A program made the translations under genes and the position numbers. Shown here piece by piece: positions 20,814 through 32,710 of a stretch of 64,000 nt of DNA. The DNA lies in NCBI GenBank assembly GCA_036874045.1, contig CM072345.1:3187501-3251500 (forward strand), written 5' to 3'. Positions within the stretch are counted from its first letter, which is position 1. Each line of letters opens with the position of its first letter. The notes beneath the pieces were generated by a model. It was given only the letters and a program-made list of their open reading frames with translations. It searched no databases and was not told the origin of the DNA. This DNA is from Cymodocea nodosa. Lineage: Eukaryota; Streptophyta; Magnoliopsida; Alismatales; Cymodoceaceae.

Positions 20814-22650
20814 TGTTAACTTCTGTTTGTAACTTAGTTAATTTATCTTTATGCTTATCATTAATTCCTTTTTAGAAGTCAACAAACCATCTTTCGTACA
20901 AATTAGATATTAATTCCAATTTGTATTTTAACTGTAAGTGCACAATGTATATTGTATTTGTGTGCAAGTACAGATCGATCCCATAGAGAATTGAGGAAGA
21001 ATTGTGTACTGTTCTATTTTTAATAATGAAATTTATATCTTCAGTAAGCACTTCGTTGAGTTATAGCTAACTCAACGAACTAACCTTGTGAAATTGAAGT
21101 AACTCAATGAAGTTATCTATCCAGATTAATACTACTATTTACAAAGGAATTCGGTCAACCATTGAGCGGTTACATAGATTGTAAATAGCATCAATTAAGC
21201 TCTTTAATGCTAGTTAATATTAAATTTATCATTCAGCAACACTAACATTCAGATATTTCAAACAATAACCATTAAAATCTTTAAGTATCAGAAACAATTC
21301 GATTTCAGTAAACTGTAAAACTATTTTCTTTTCTTTTTTTTTAATTTTAAACAAACATGAAACATTCCAAACACTGACAATGATAACAATAATCACAATA
21401 CAAAACAAACAATACAACACTCCAATACTAATTATAAACACAGATAAGTTGTTTTTGGTATTTTTGTTTTTATATGACCATGAAAATGGGTGAAAGGTGA
21501 AATGTAAAAGTAATCTCTATTGACAATAAAAACTTTCATCACTACATGCGATGCGATTATACCATTGAAAATTTAACCACTTATAATTCTATCTCCTCTC
21601 CCTATAGAATCGCAAGTCCAGAATTGCAAGTTGATCTCCTCTTCAGCATACTAGCATCAACCTAAAACCAAGGCTAGAAGCTTTACGATCTCCTGAGATA
21701 TGAGTCGGTGCTTGGTGAAATTGGCTTCCCTTCCCTCGACGCGATCACTCCTCATAGTAGTTGTCAGGCACCGTGTTTGGCTCGGAATTGACCCGACATC
21801 AGGAAAGTATCTTCACAAACCTCTGATGGTTGGTGATTATGGTGGTGGAGGTGATGGTAGTGTGGAACTTTAGGGAACTTCCGTCGCTGCCTGTAGTTAG
21901 TGTGGTCCTCCTCTGCACACACACTAGCCACCCCTGTATATTCTTTTCTCCTTGTCCTTTATATTTCTTAGTAGTAACTGTTTCTTCTTCGATGATCAGT
22001 TGGATTTCCTTCGTTCATATCAACGATGGTGATTTCTTCTTCCTTCCACGAGCGATTTCCTGCGTGATACGTGTAATCGTGGTTTTCCTTTGAATGTAAT
22101 AACTCGAGTGCTTGCAATAACTGTACAATTGTAGAATACTTAGCGTAATTATGCATATAAAGAAAATAACTTCAGGCTAAGTTTACAAATAACCTAAGTC
22201 CCCGTGTTATAAGTGTTTAAATAGGGTTTTTAGTCGTATAACTCAACGTGAAGATAAGTCGGGTTTAGAAATAAAATAAATATTGAATAAAGCTTATTCA
22301 ATCAAAGTACCCGAAATATTCAAGTATAACTCGTTGAGTTAGCTAACCTAACGAGTAAAACGCTGTCTAGAGGTAGTTTTACACGTTACCTTATCTAATA
22401 TAACATCTAGTTAGTACACTTAAACAAGTTTCGAATGCTTCTAACTAAAACCTTCCGAAAACAACACACATGCTAAATAAACTTAACATTATCTTGAGAA
22501 CATTGTAAACTATTTGAACATTTTGTCTTTTGAATCTAGAATAGTTTGTTTGTCTTTTTAAATTATTTCATCAAGATTTTAAGAGGACATTAATTCAGAT
22601 TAACTAAGATTTGTATTTTAAATTATATTAATCTGTTTTTGACATTGTTA
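20814..22650 (-). repeat. Athila-like LTR, 1.8 kb
   Basis: Minus-strand end GAAGTTAACA at 20814; right end about 22650 beside the purine tract TAGGGGGAGC (boundary uncertain by a few bases). It shares with 31430-32700 and 54400-55680 the CCCTATGGGATCGA/GTACTTGCACA block, the CACCGACT/GATCTCCTGA block, and GTTGAGTTA-type palindromes (22225-22380). No gene is convincing in it; open frames at 21830-22156 fall within the shared LTR block. Confidence 0.8.
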
Positions 22651-22662
22651 ATGCTCCCCCTA

Positions 22663-23760
22663 CAAATATACTTCAAATATATTCAATCAAAATACAAAAT
22701 ATACTTGTAGTGACAATAGATGTTAAGTATAACTATACTTTTACATTTTCTTTTCAAAGACTTCCGTTATCCTGACATCATCAAAAATGATTTCCAGAAT
22801 CAATTCCTACTGTATATGAATCAAAACACAACTTTGAACTCAATTCGATTAATTCAAGGAGAATAAAAGAATGTATCTCAAATAAACGTTTTCAAAAGTA
22901 CTAATGTTGATTCAATAAATCAGTAGTCATATTGGTATAAACTATATGCGATTCAAAGATATCTGTAATTAATGAAACATCTTTTTCTTTTCAAAACAGT
23001 AAATATTGATAATTTTCTTTAAAAGTTAGTTTGAAAGGCTTGAATCATACAAGAGCTTTCTAATGTACCCGTGTAATGAGTTTTCAGTCAACAATCCCAG
23101 ATCTGATCAGGACCTTAGGTTGCCAGATTTAAAAAATCCTTTTTCAGGACAACAATCCTTACATACCTATTTGCTCAAGTACAAAAGGCTCGTGATCAAA
23201 CTAATCAATAAACTCTCAAAGATTTTCACTATGTAAGCACTTTTCATTTTAAGCACAGTATATTTGTATTCCATTAATATAGATGCAATAAAACACAAAT
23301 CTCATACAATTTTGACTTCTATGATTATACTGAGAATATGAATCAGTTTCAATAAGCTTATACTTTTGATTAACAGTTTAAGATGAGTTACATATAACTT
23401 ATTCTACAAGTTTAATCAATTAAGTCAAATTTATGCATGATCATATGCATTTTCCTTGATTCAAAGAAAACATTTAATCAAAATTTCAGAATGTCAAAAG
23501 TATTTAATGTTTTTCATTTACATTTCCACTTAAAATCGTAAAAACCATTATAATTGATAAACTACTTAAAATCAATAAGATACTACTATGATTTTACAAT
23601 AAATACATAGTATCTTAAGCAGCAGTTTAGATATTACTTTAGATATTTATAATAAGTATATAATATCTATGAGGTGAACAACATCATCAATAATATTTAT
23701 CTTTTTATGTGGAGTTTAAGCATTTTACACATCACATAGCCTACAAATACCTAAATTTAA
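22663..23760 (-). repeat. 3' untranslated block shared by Athila-like and copia elements
   Basis: No gene. Words such as CTTGAATCATACAAGAGC, CAGTCAACAATCCCAGATC and GGCTCGTGATCAAAC recur in order in the Athila-like 3' regions at 39680-40100 and 57210-57700, and its right part (23190-23760) recurs in copia C at 45366-45939 directly after RNase H. It therefore bridges the two superfamilies. Confidence 0.75.
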
Positions 23761-23863
23761 TCTAATGTTGTAGAATGTATTTTCGTCTAGAGGTTTTGTA
23801 AATATATCAGCTAATTGATTTTTACTAGACACAAATTCTAATTTAATTTTTCCTTTAATTACG

Positions 23864-26830
23864 TTATCTCTTAGAAAATGATGTCTTAACCTTTATATGC
23901 TTTACTCTTGAATGTAATACAGGATTTTTGGAAAGATTTATTGCAGAACTACTGTCACAATAAATCTCAGTTGTATCATAAGATAATCCAAAATCTTCTA
24001 AAGTTTGCCTTATCCATAGAATCTGAGTGCAACACAGTGCAGCAGCAACATATTCAGCTTTTGTAGTAGAAAGTGCTACATAGTTTTGCTTTTTACTAAA
24101 CCATGACACCAAATTATTTCCTAATAATTGACATATGCCACTGGTACTCTTTCTATCAGATTTAGATCCTGCATAATCAACATCAGTATATCCTACGAGA
24201 TCTATTGAACTATCCTTAGAATAATACAGTCTGAAATTTTTAGTTCCTTGTATATATCTAAATATTCTTTTAACTGCAATTAAGTGTGATTCCTTAGGAT
24301 TAGATTGAAATCTAGCACAAACACACACAGCAAACATAATATCAGGTCTACTAGCAGTCAAATAAAGTAAAGAACCAATCATACTTCTGTATTTTCTTTG
24401 ATCTATAGATTTTCCTATGTCATCAATATCTAACTTTAAAGTAGTACTCATAGGAGTTCCTCGAATCCTTGTATCATTAAAATTAAATTTCTTAAGCATT
24501 TCATCTGCATATTTTTCCTAATTTAAAAATATACCTTTATCCATTTGCTTAATTTGAAGTCCTAGAAAATATGAAAGTTCTCCTATCATACTCATTTCAA
24601 ACTGATTAGTCATCTCTTCAGAGAATATTTCTATCAACTTATCAGAGGGTGCTCCAAAGATTATATCATCCACGTATATTTGAACAACAATCTGATCTTT
24701 ACCATCTCTCTTAATAAATAGAGTATGATCCACTTTTCCCATGATATAGCATTTTTCTATTAAAAAAGTAAACAATCTTTCATACCATGATCTAGGTGCT
24801 TGCTTCAAACCATATAAGGCTTTCTTCAATTTATACACAAAGTTAGGATTTTTAATATCTTCAAATCCAGGTGGTTGTTTTACATAGACTTCTTCATTAA
24901 TTAAACCATTTAGAAATGCACTCTTTACATCCATTTGATATAATTTAAAATCCATATAACAAGCATAGGCCAATAATATTCTAATACTTTCTAACCTAGC
25001 CACAGGAGCAAATGTTTCATCATAATCTAATCCTTCTTCCTGTGTATACCCTTGTGCAACTAATCTAGCTTTATTCCTTATAATTTGACCAGTTTCGTTA
25101 GTTTTGTTTCTAAAGATCCACTTTGTACCTATTATGGACTGATTTTCTGGTGGAGAAACTAATTCCCATACATCATTTCTGATGAATTGATTTAGTTCTT
25201 CTTGCATTGCCACTATCCAATTTTCATCAGATAATGCTTCTTGTATATTCCTTGGTTTCACCATAGAAACAAACATACACATACTATTTAAATTTACTGA
25301 AGCTCTAGTTTTAACTCCCTCATTAATATTACCAATGACTTGAGTAATGGGATGTGATGAAGAATAATGCCAATTTCTCTGATTTTCCTCAATATTCTCA
25401 TCAACATCTGAAAGTCCATCACTTTCATCATTAGTTTGATCATTTAAGTTCATATTTTTGATTTTCTCAGATAAATCATCAATCTCTCTATTGATCTCTA
25501 ACACATTTGGAAAATTGATCATATCATCATTATTAGCTTTAGATTGAGATTCTCTAAGAGAATTTTCATTGAAGCTTACATGGAGGGTTTCTTCAATAGT
25601 CCTAGAAGTCTTGTTATATACTCTATAGGCTTTACTTCTAGTAGAGTAACCTACAAAAATTCCTTCATCCGATTTGGCTTGAAATTTATCCCTTTTATCC
25701 TTAGTATTAAGAATAAAACACTTGCAGCCAAATGGTTTCATATAGGAAATTTTTGGAACCCTATTAAACATAATTTCAAAAGGAGTTTTATTAACATGAG
25801 GTCTTAAATGACTTCTATTAATAACATAACAAGCTGTATTTACTGCTTCAGCCCAAAGATTTTGAGGTAACTTATGTTCATTCAACATAGTTCTGGCCAT
25901 TTCTTGAAGTGATCTATTCTTTCTCTCAACAACACCATTTTGACATGGTGCTCTTGGAAAAGAAAATCTGTGATCAATGTCATTCTCATTACAATAGTTA
26001 TCCATTTGATCATTATCAAATTCAGTTCCATGATCACTCCTAAGTTTTTGAATAGAGACACTTTGCTCATTTTGAACAAAATTGCAAAACATTTTAAATT
26101 TTTCAAAAACTTCTGTCTTAGATGCTAGAAAATATACCCAAGTGTATCTAGAGAAGTCATCTACTAAAACAAATACATACCGTTTACCACCAAGACTCAT
26201 GATTCTTGTTGGTCCAAATAGATCCATATGTATAAGTTCTAAGACTCTCTTGCTTGAAATATCAGTTTTGGATTTAAAAGAGTATTTGTGAAGTTTACCT
26301 AACTCACATGCATCACACATATAGTTCTTTGAGTATTTAATCTTTGGTAAACCTCTCACTAAATGTTTTCTAGATAGTTTATGTAACAGTCTCATATTTT
26401 TATACCCAATCCTTCTATGCCATAGATATGCATCACTAGTTTCAGCTAGCAAACATGAATTTAAATCAACTGCACTAGAAGGTAAAGAAAAAATACATAC
26501 AGAACCTTTTCTTTTAGCAATAAACTTAATTTCATTTGTATTTTTATCAATTATTTTACATACATTATCTTCAAACACTACATAATATCCATTTTCAATT
26601 AGTTTTATGACACTCAGCAAATTAAATCCTAGGTTTTCTACATATAGTACATTCAAAATAACACAAGTAGGAGTTATTTGAACATTGCCCATACCTATGA
26701 TTTTATCTTCGCTTTTGTTTTCAAATGTTACACTTCCTTTCATGGTATTTGTAAAATTTTGTAATAGACTTTTTTTGTTCGGTCATGTGACTTGACGCTC
26801 CACTGTCCAAGATCCATTTTGATGTTGTTT
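23864..26830 (-). pseudogene. Element B pol: protease end, integrase, reverse transcriptase, RNase H
   Basis: A 741-codon open stretch (26743-24518) runs from the protease C-terminal half ([19 protein letters not shown]) through GAG-preINT ([18 protein letters not shown]), integrase ([35 protein letters not shown]), to reverse transcriptase ([41 protein letters not shown], and catalytic [13 protein letters not shown] near 24670). RNase H follows (YTDVDYAGSKSDRKSTSG, CDSSSAINLSKNP) to 23864. SIRE lineage by wording. Roughly three or four breaks overall. Nearest relative in the window: the RNase H of element C, almost the same sequence. Confidence 0.93.
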
Positions 26831-26846
26831 CCTCCTGCAACACAAA

Positions 26847-29105
26847 TTAAGAAAAACTTTTTCTTGGTACCCAATGTTGTTGAGGACCAAGTTCATTAAA
26901 CGCATATTTCTTCTTTTTGTTTAAAAATAGTTTAACATTATCATTTATATTCTTATTAGTTGTAAGTACTATTGATTTATCATTAGCTTCATACTCACAT
27001 ATAGCATTATTGCTTTTGCAATCATTCTTTTTGTTTTCAGATGTAGTATAATCAAGACCAAACATATTTTTATCAGATGTTAATTTATTTTGGTCAGGCT
27101 TATACATTTCTGTAAGTTCATACCAAGATTTTGTACTTGTATTAACACTTTCTATACATACAAAATCTTTTTCTGCATAAGAATTTTTTGTTTTATCACA
27201 TGCAGAATGAGTAATTGGTCTAATACCAGTGTATTGAATTACATGCTCAGGTTTCTAAATTCTCAATTTACTATAATTGTCTGAAATTTTAGAAACATTA
27301 GAAACTAAATTTCCAGAACAAGAAACAAGATTTTTAGAAACATTTATAGTCATGTTAGAAGTACAATTTGACAAATCACATTGATTTATATTATTATTGC
27401 ATGATTCATCCCTTGAAGTACCTACTTCTACATATTTATTACCTTGTTTCATAATAAAAGGAATTTTAGTCTTAGATTTACTTGAACTGCAACTAATAAA
27501 TCCTTTATTGGCTTGAGATTCAGGATATTCAGGATAATCAAATCCTAAGCCAAATTTATAGGACACCGCAGGGGTACTAGTTAGTTTGTCTAACTTAGTT
27601 TGACTTAAATTCCATTTCTCAAAGGTAGAATTTAAATCTTGCTCTCTTAGTTTTAATTTTTCTATCTCTAATTCAAGTTCATTTATATTGTTTCTCAACA
27701 TTTCATTTTCAGATTCTATCTTTAATTTTTCAGCATTTATATTCTGTATTTGTTCATGCAAGATACATTCATTAAATTTAAATTTTTGCAAATCTCTAGC
27801 ATGATTTTCATTATCACATTTAAACTTTTCTAAAGTAGTAGAGAGGAAACAATTTTCTTCTTCCATAATGGAGGAAGATTTTCTAATATTCTTATTTTCC
27901 AGTTTACATACTTTAAGTTTTTGTAATAATGCATGATAAGCATATAATAATTCATCAAAGTTGAAATCTGAATGACTTTCAGGATCAGATATTACCTAAG
28001 ACTCATCTGCCATGAAGCATACATGAGCAATGTCTTCTAACTCTTGTTCTCCTTCTGAATGTAAAGATTTTGATGCTGATTCCTCAGATTCAGACTCTTC
28101 AGACGTGTCATCCCAAGTGACCTTCAAAGCCTTTTTCTTGTAAAACTTTTTCTGAGTTTTCTGAGCCGTCTTCTTCTGATTTGTCCTACTTTGCTTTTCA
28201 TTTTTCCTCATAGGACAATCTGGAGAAAGATGTCCAGGTTTCTTATAGTTGTAACATACATACTTTCTGGATGAAGAATTCTTGTCATTCAATGATTTTG
28301 ACGTTGAGGGTTTATCATTTTTGTTCTTTTGCTGTTTCCTAGCTTTCCATGCTTTCTTGAATTTCCTAGTCAGCAAAATCAAATCCTTGTCAGAATCAGT
28401 AGATATATCAGAATCTGAATTAATTTCAAAGGCTATTTCTTTCTTCATTTTTAGTTTGTTGTGACTCAGTGATTCATTTAATTGAACTTCATAAGTTGTT
28501 AAATTTCCTATAAGTTCATTCATAGTATAAACATTTAAATCTTGTGATTCCTCAATTGATGTTACTTTCTGAGACCATTTAGAACTTAGGGAACTGAGAA
28601 TTTTCCTCACCAAATCCTTCTGTTCAAAATTCTTTCCTAAACATTTTAAAGAGTTTATGATATCAAGAAATCTGGAAAACATCTCAGAAATATTTTCATC
28701 TTCATGCATCTTAAAGAGCTTATACTTATGAATCAACATGTTTATTTTTGTCTCTTTAACTTGAGAAGTACCTTCATGTGAAACTTCTAATGCATGCCAC
28801 ACCTGATAAGCAGATTTATATGCCGACACTTTACTGAGCTGTTCATAATTCAATGCACAGAATAAAATATTTAAGCCCTTAGCATTCAGAGTTTCATTTT
28901 CTTTTTCAGTAATTGTCCAAGTATTATAAGGAGTAGTTAACAGAGTATATGGTTTAGAAATCATGAACCACAACTTATGATCTATACTTTGAAGAAAAAC
29001 AGTCATCCTATATTTCCAATATTCAAAATGTATTCCATCAAATAAAGGAGGACGATTAAGATTTTAGCCTTCATATAAAGAAAAATTACCATTTCCAGTA
29101 GCCAT
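26847..29105 (-). pseudogene. Element B gag
   Basis: Start at 29105 after the leader. Capsid-type N-terminal region (IDHKLWFMISKPYT, TWTITEKENETLNAK), ISEMFSRFLDIINSLKCLGK, acidic/Ser stretch, basic stretch and zinc-knuckle region (KPGHLSPDCPMRKNEK, about 28200-28270). Then EESESEESASKS acidic segment, a long coiled coil (HEQIQNINAEKLKIESENEM onward, 27600-27866) and a Ser/Asn-rich tail to about 26850, before the protease. Total length fits a SIRE-type Gag with its characteristic long C-terminal part. Several breaks. Confidence 0.88.
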
Positions 29106-29280
29106 TTTACCTTAGATTTTTCAACCTATTTGATTTTAAATAGTCTAAAAACTTTAAAACAATTTGAGCCTTAAATCAAGAAAGTTAAACATATGCTCAG
29201 GTTAATTTCTGTTTAAAAACAAGGAAGGTAGAATAAGCAATAAGTTGGTATCGATTTTATATCAAAGATTATTCACAATG

Positions 29281-29293
29281 CTCTCATACCACT
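29281..29293 (-). other. Primer binding site, initiator tRNA-Met
   Basis: CTCTCATACCACT, complement of AGTGGTATGAGAG; one change from consensus. Directly adjoins the LTR. Confidence 0.88.
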
Positions 29294-30843
29294 TGTAGGA
29301 TCGTATGGCCTACACAAGAGGGGGGTGAATTGTGTACTTTTAATATTTTCTAAAATATAATTGAAACTTTAAAACTTAAAAACAAGTCGAGACATTATTT
29401 TCATAAAATCATTTTTATTCAAGGTTTCAATTACAATATACAATTCAATTTTCCTCAGAAATTGTAGATGCAATTATATTTCGATACCATGTATCATCTA
29501 AACAATTTCATAACTACAAATAGAGAAAACTAATTTGCGGAATTTAAAACTTTTCTCCCTGTTTGAGATCTTTCTTCTTCTTCTTTTTCTTCTTCAGCAA
29601 TTCTTCAGTGACGAATATCTTGTCTTTTCATGCTTCACCGAATTTGCTTTTTTTTTTTGATACTTCAAATCTTCAGTGACGAAAATCTTACCTTTTTATG
29701 CTTCACTGAACTTTCTTCCACTTGAGAGATTTTTCCCGAGAAGGTGTTTTTGATCCCTGAAAAAGATTTTTCTTTTGGTGTGCAGGGATGTTTTGATCCT
29801 TGAAAAGATTTTTCCTTTTGTGTGCAAGGATAAATTGATCAACGAGAATTTTATGCCTTTTATACTATATCTTCATTTCATGCATATCCTTCACGTTTAA
29901 CCACTACTAGTTTTCCACTTCTCCATGTCTTTTGTTTTTCCTTCATCGAAACACACACGTTCTAACCCACGTTTATATTTCGAATTTTCTTTAATCATCA
30001 GTCCTAGATCTCTGAAAAATTTCCTGCAAAATAAACTTTCTCGTCCAAAAGTTTTTCATCAGTGTAATAAGAAGTCATTACTTTAATGTTAACTAAACGA
30101 GTAACACAAGTATATATATAACTTAACGTTTCTAACTTAACGAGTTCCTCTTGTGCCATTTCTCCGTTGTGTTATGATAACTCAACGAACCATTTCCGTT
30201 GTGTTATGATATCTCAACGAACCAGTAATACACAAATGTTTTTATAATAAGAATTTTACCACGTGCAAAAAATAACAACTTAAGTTTAAAACGCTAACCT
30301 AACGTGTTGCCTTAGTGTTCAATATAGCAACTCAACGCGTTTAGTTATGTTAACTTAACGAGTTAAACATGTGCACCTCACGTGATACAATACAACATTT
30401 GTAACTTATAATTTCACCACGTGTAACACTAACTTAACGAGTTCGTCTCTTCTTTTACTCACTAACTTAACGAGTTATCACATGACCTATTTTAACCTTT
30501 AAGCCTCTAACTTAACGAGTTCTCATGTGACCTCTATACAAACAAAACTCTAACTTAACGAGTTGTCTAAACGTGCACTGTTCATGATACAGAAGATATA
30601 ACATTAAAACATATCATGCTTTTCAATAAAAACACACGTTAACTTAACGTTTAGCTAAATGAGAAATTAATGCAACGAAACGATTAGTTATTAACTTCAG
30701 ATCCAATACAGACAAGTATTTATATCAGTAAGCTTTTTTTCTGTATTAATTGATGATTTTAATTTCTTTTCACAAGCAATAGTAATTGAGCAAATATGAT
30801 TATTTTCATTCAGCACACATCATCAAAACAAAAATACTCAACA
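29294..30843 (-). repeat. Element B 5' LTR, 1.55 kb short form
   Basis: TGTAGGATCGTATG...AATACTCAACA. Same family as 2753-4484 but shorter, because its U3 holds a different set of palindrome modules: where the other copies have CGAAAGGTTAAACG and CGGATAGTTA units, this one has two repeats of CCGTTGTGTTATGATA with CTCAACGAACC (30163-30224). CTAACTTAACGAGTT repeats at 30130-30560. Reverse TATA box 29856-29864. Confidence 0.9.
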
Positions 30844-30899
30844 CTTAATGTATCGAAGAGTTATGTTTAAATTACCAAACAATTATGTTTTAAAAGAAT

Positions 30900-31400
30900 A
30901 TTTTATTATTTCTTGAAGTACACGTGTCGAAACCATAATGCATGACTTAAGTGGACTTTCGATGAGTTATCTCTAACTATCCGAAATTGCAGTTGGGCAT
31001 CGGATAGTTATATGTGTAACTCTCCGAAATCTCCTTTTATTATAAAACTGCTGATGACACGTGTCATGTTTTGGAAGAATGACTTAAGTGGATTTTCGGT
31101 GAGTTATCTCTAACTATCCGAAATGCATCTAGGCATCAGATAGTTAGACTTGTAACTCTCCAAAATATTTCTTTATTATAAAACTGTTGATGACACGTGT
31201 CGTGATTTGGAAGATTGACTTAAGTTATATATCGGTGAGTTATTTGTAACTATCCGAAATGCATCTGGGCATCAGATAGTTAAGTTTGTAAGTATCCAAA
31301 ATGCACCTAAGCATCAGATAGTTAAATTTATGCACGTGTCTTATAGTTAAATCAACGAAGTAAGTCTGTTGAGTTATCTGTAACTCCACAGACCATTTAT
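30900..31400 (+). repeat. Tandem array of palindrome plus G-box modules in an Athila LTR
   Basis: CACGTG boxes at 30921, 31058, 31194 and 31333, spaced 137, 136 and 139 bp; two are in the longer palindrome GACACGTGTC. Each unit: box, GACTTAAGT, CGGTGAGTTA/TAACTATCCGAAA, TGCATC...GGCATC spacer, GATAGTTA/GTAACTCTCC, then TTATTATAAAACTG. It reads as the reverse complement of the unit in copia LTRs. Confidence 0.9.
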
Positions 31401-32710
31401 TTTCTAATATGCCACTATAGCGGTTGCAGGAACATAACAGTTGGAAGAAAAAACCACGATCGCAGGTATCACGTAGGAATTCACTCGTCGAAGGGAGAAG
31501 AAATCATCGTCATTGATATGAATGAAGGAAATCCAACCAATCATTCACGTAGAAGCAGTTACCACTGAAGAAATATAAAAGAAAAGAAGAAAAAAAGCAA
31601 CGGGGTGGTGGCCGATGGGTGTGGCCAGTTTGTGTAGAGGAGGATCACTAAGTTTTCTACAGGCAGCGTCGACAATTCTCTGAAGTACCACATCAACCAT
31701 CACCACCACCACCATAATCACCAACCATCGGAGGTCTGTGAGGATACTTTCCTGATGTCGGGTCGATTCTGAGCCAAACATAGTGCCTAACAACCATTGT
31801 GAGGAGTGATTTTATTGCGAGAAGGGAAGCCATTTTCACCAAGCACCGACTTATATATCAGGAGATCGTAAAGCTTTTAGCCTTGGCTTTGGGTTGATGC
31901 CTATATGTTGAAGAGGAGATCATCTTGCAATTCTAGACTCACGATTATATAGGGAGAGGAGACAGAATTGTAAGTGGTTTAATTTTCAGTGGTGTAATCG
32001 CATTGCATGTAGTGACGGAAGTATTTACTGTCGACTGAGATTACTTTACATTTCACCTTTCGCCCATTTTCATGCTCATATCAAAACAAAAATACCAAAA
32101 ACAACTTATCTGTGTTTGTATTTTGTATTTGGGTATTATATTGTTTGTTTTGTATCATGATTAATGTTATCTTTGTTAGTGTTGTGATTGTTTTATGCTT
32201 ATTTAAGTTTTATAATTTACTAAAATTGGTTCGTTCAATAGACTTAAAGATTTTAATGGTTACTGTTTGAATTATCTGAATGTTAGTATTGCCTAATGAT
32301 AAATCCAATGTTTACTAACATTAAAGAGCTTAATTGATGTTATTTACAATCTGTGGAACCGCCCAATGGTTGGCCGAATTCCTTTGTAAATAGCAGTATT
32401 AAATAGGAAAGACAGGCTCGTGGAGTTAACTTAAGTCCACGAGGTTAGTCCGTTAAGTTAGCCATAACTCAACGAACTTAGTCTGTTGAGTTAACTGTAA
32501 CTCAACGGAGATCTTATTGAATATATAAATTTGATTGTTAAAAACGGAACAGTTCACAATTCTTAAGCAATTCCCTATGGGATCGACATGTACTTGCACA
32601 CTAATACAATAGACACTATGCACTTGCAGTTAAAATACAAATTGGAATTAATATATAATTTGTGTGAAAGGTTGTTTACTTACTTCTAAAAAGGAATTCA
32701 GTGATATAGG

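Larger units (their letters stand above)
20741..23190 (-). mobile_element. Athila-like fragment: LTR with PBS on one side and PPT on the other
   Basis: Minus-strand Ty3/gypsy LTR (20814 to about 22650) with a tRNA-Asp primer site just left of it and a polypurine tract (about 22651-22662) just right. Such a layout means the LTR once served as 5' LTR of an element to its left (now cut at 20741) and 3' LTR of one to its right, whose 3' untranslated block (22663-23190 and beyond) runs into copia element B. No coding sequence is kept in this fragment. Confidence 0.75.
23190..30843 (-). mobile_element. Element B: family A copia with most of gag and pol
   Basis: Minus-strand SIRE-like copia: 5' LTR 29294-30843, primer site, gag (29105-26850), protease/integrase/reverse transcriptase (about 26830-24518), RNase H (24499-23864). 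No family A 3' LTR follows; the 3' side instead runs into the Athila-like 3' block, purine tract and LTR. It is the best preserved pol of the family here, yet it has several breaks. Its right LTR edge cuts into the LTR of Athila element E. Confidence 0.85.
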
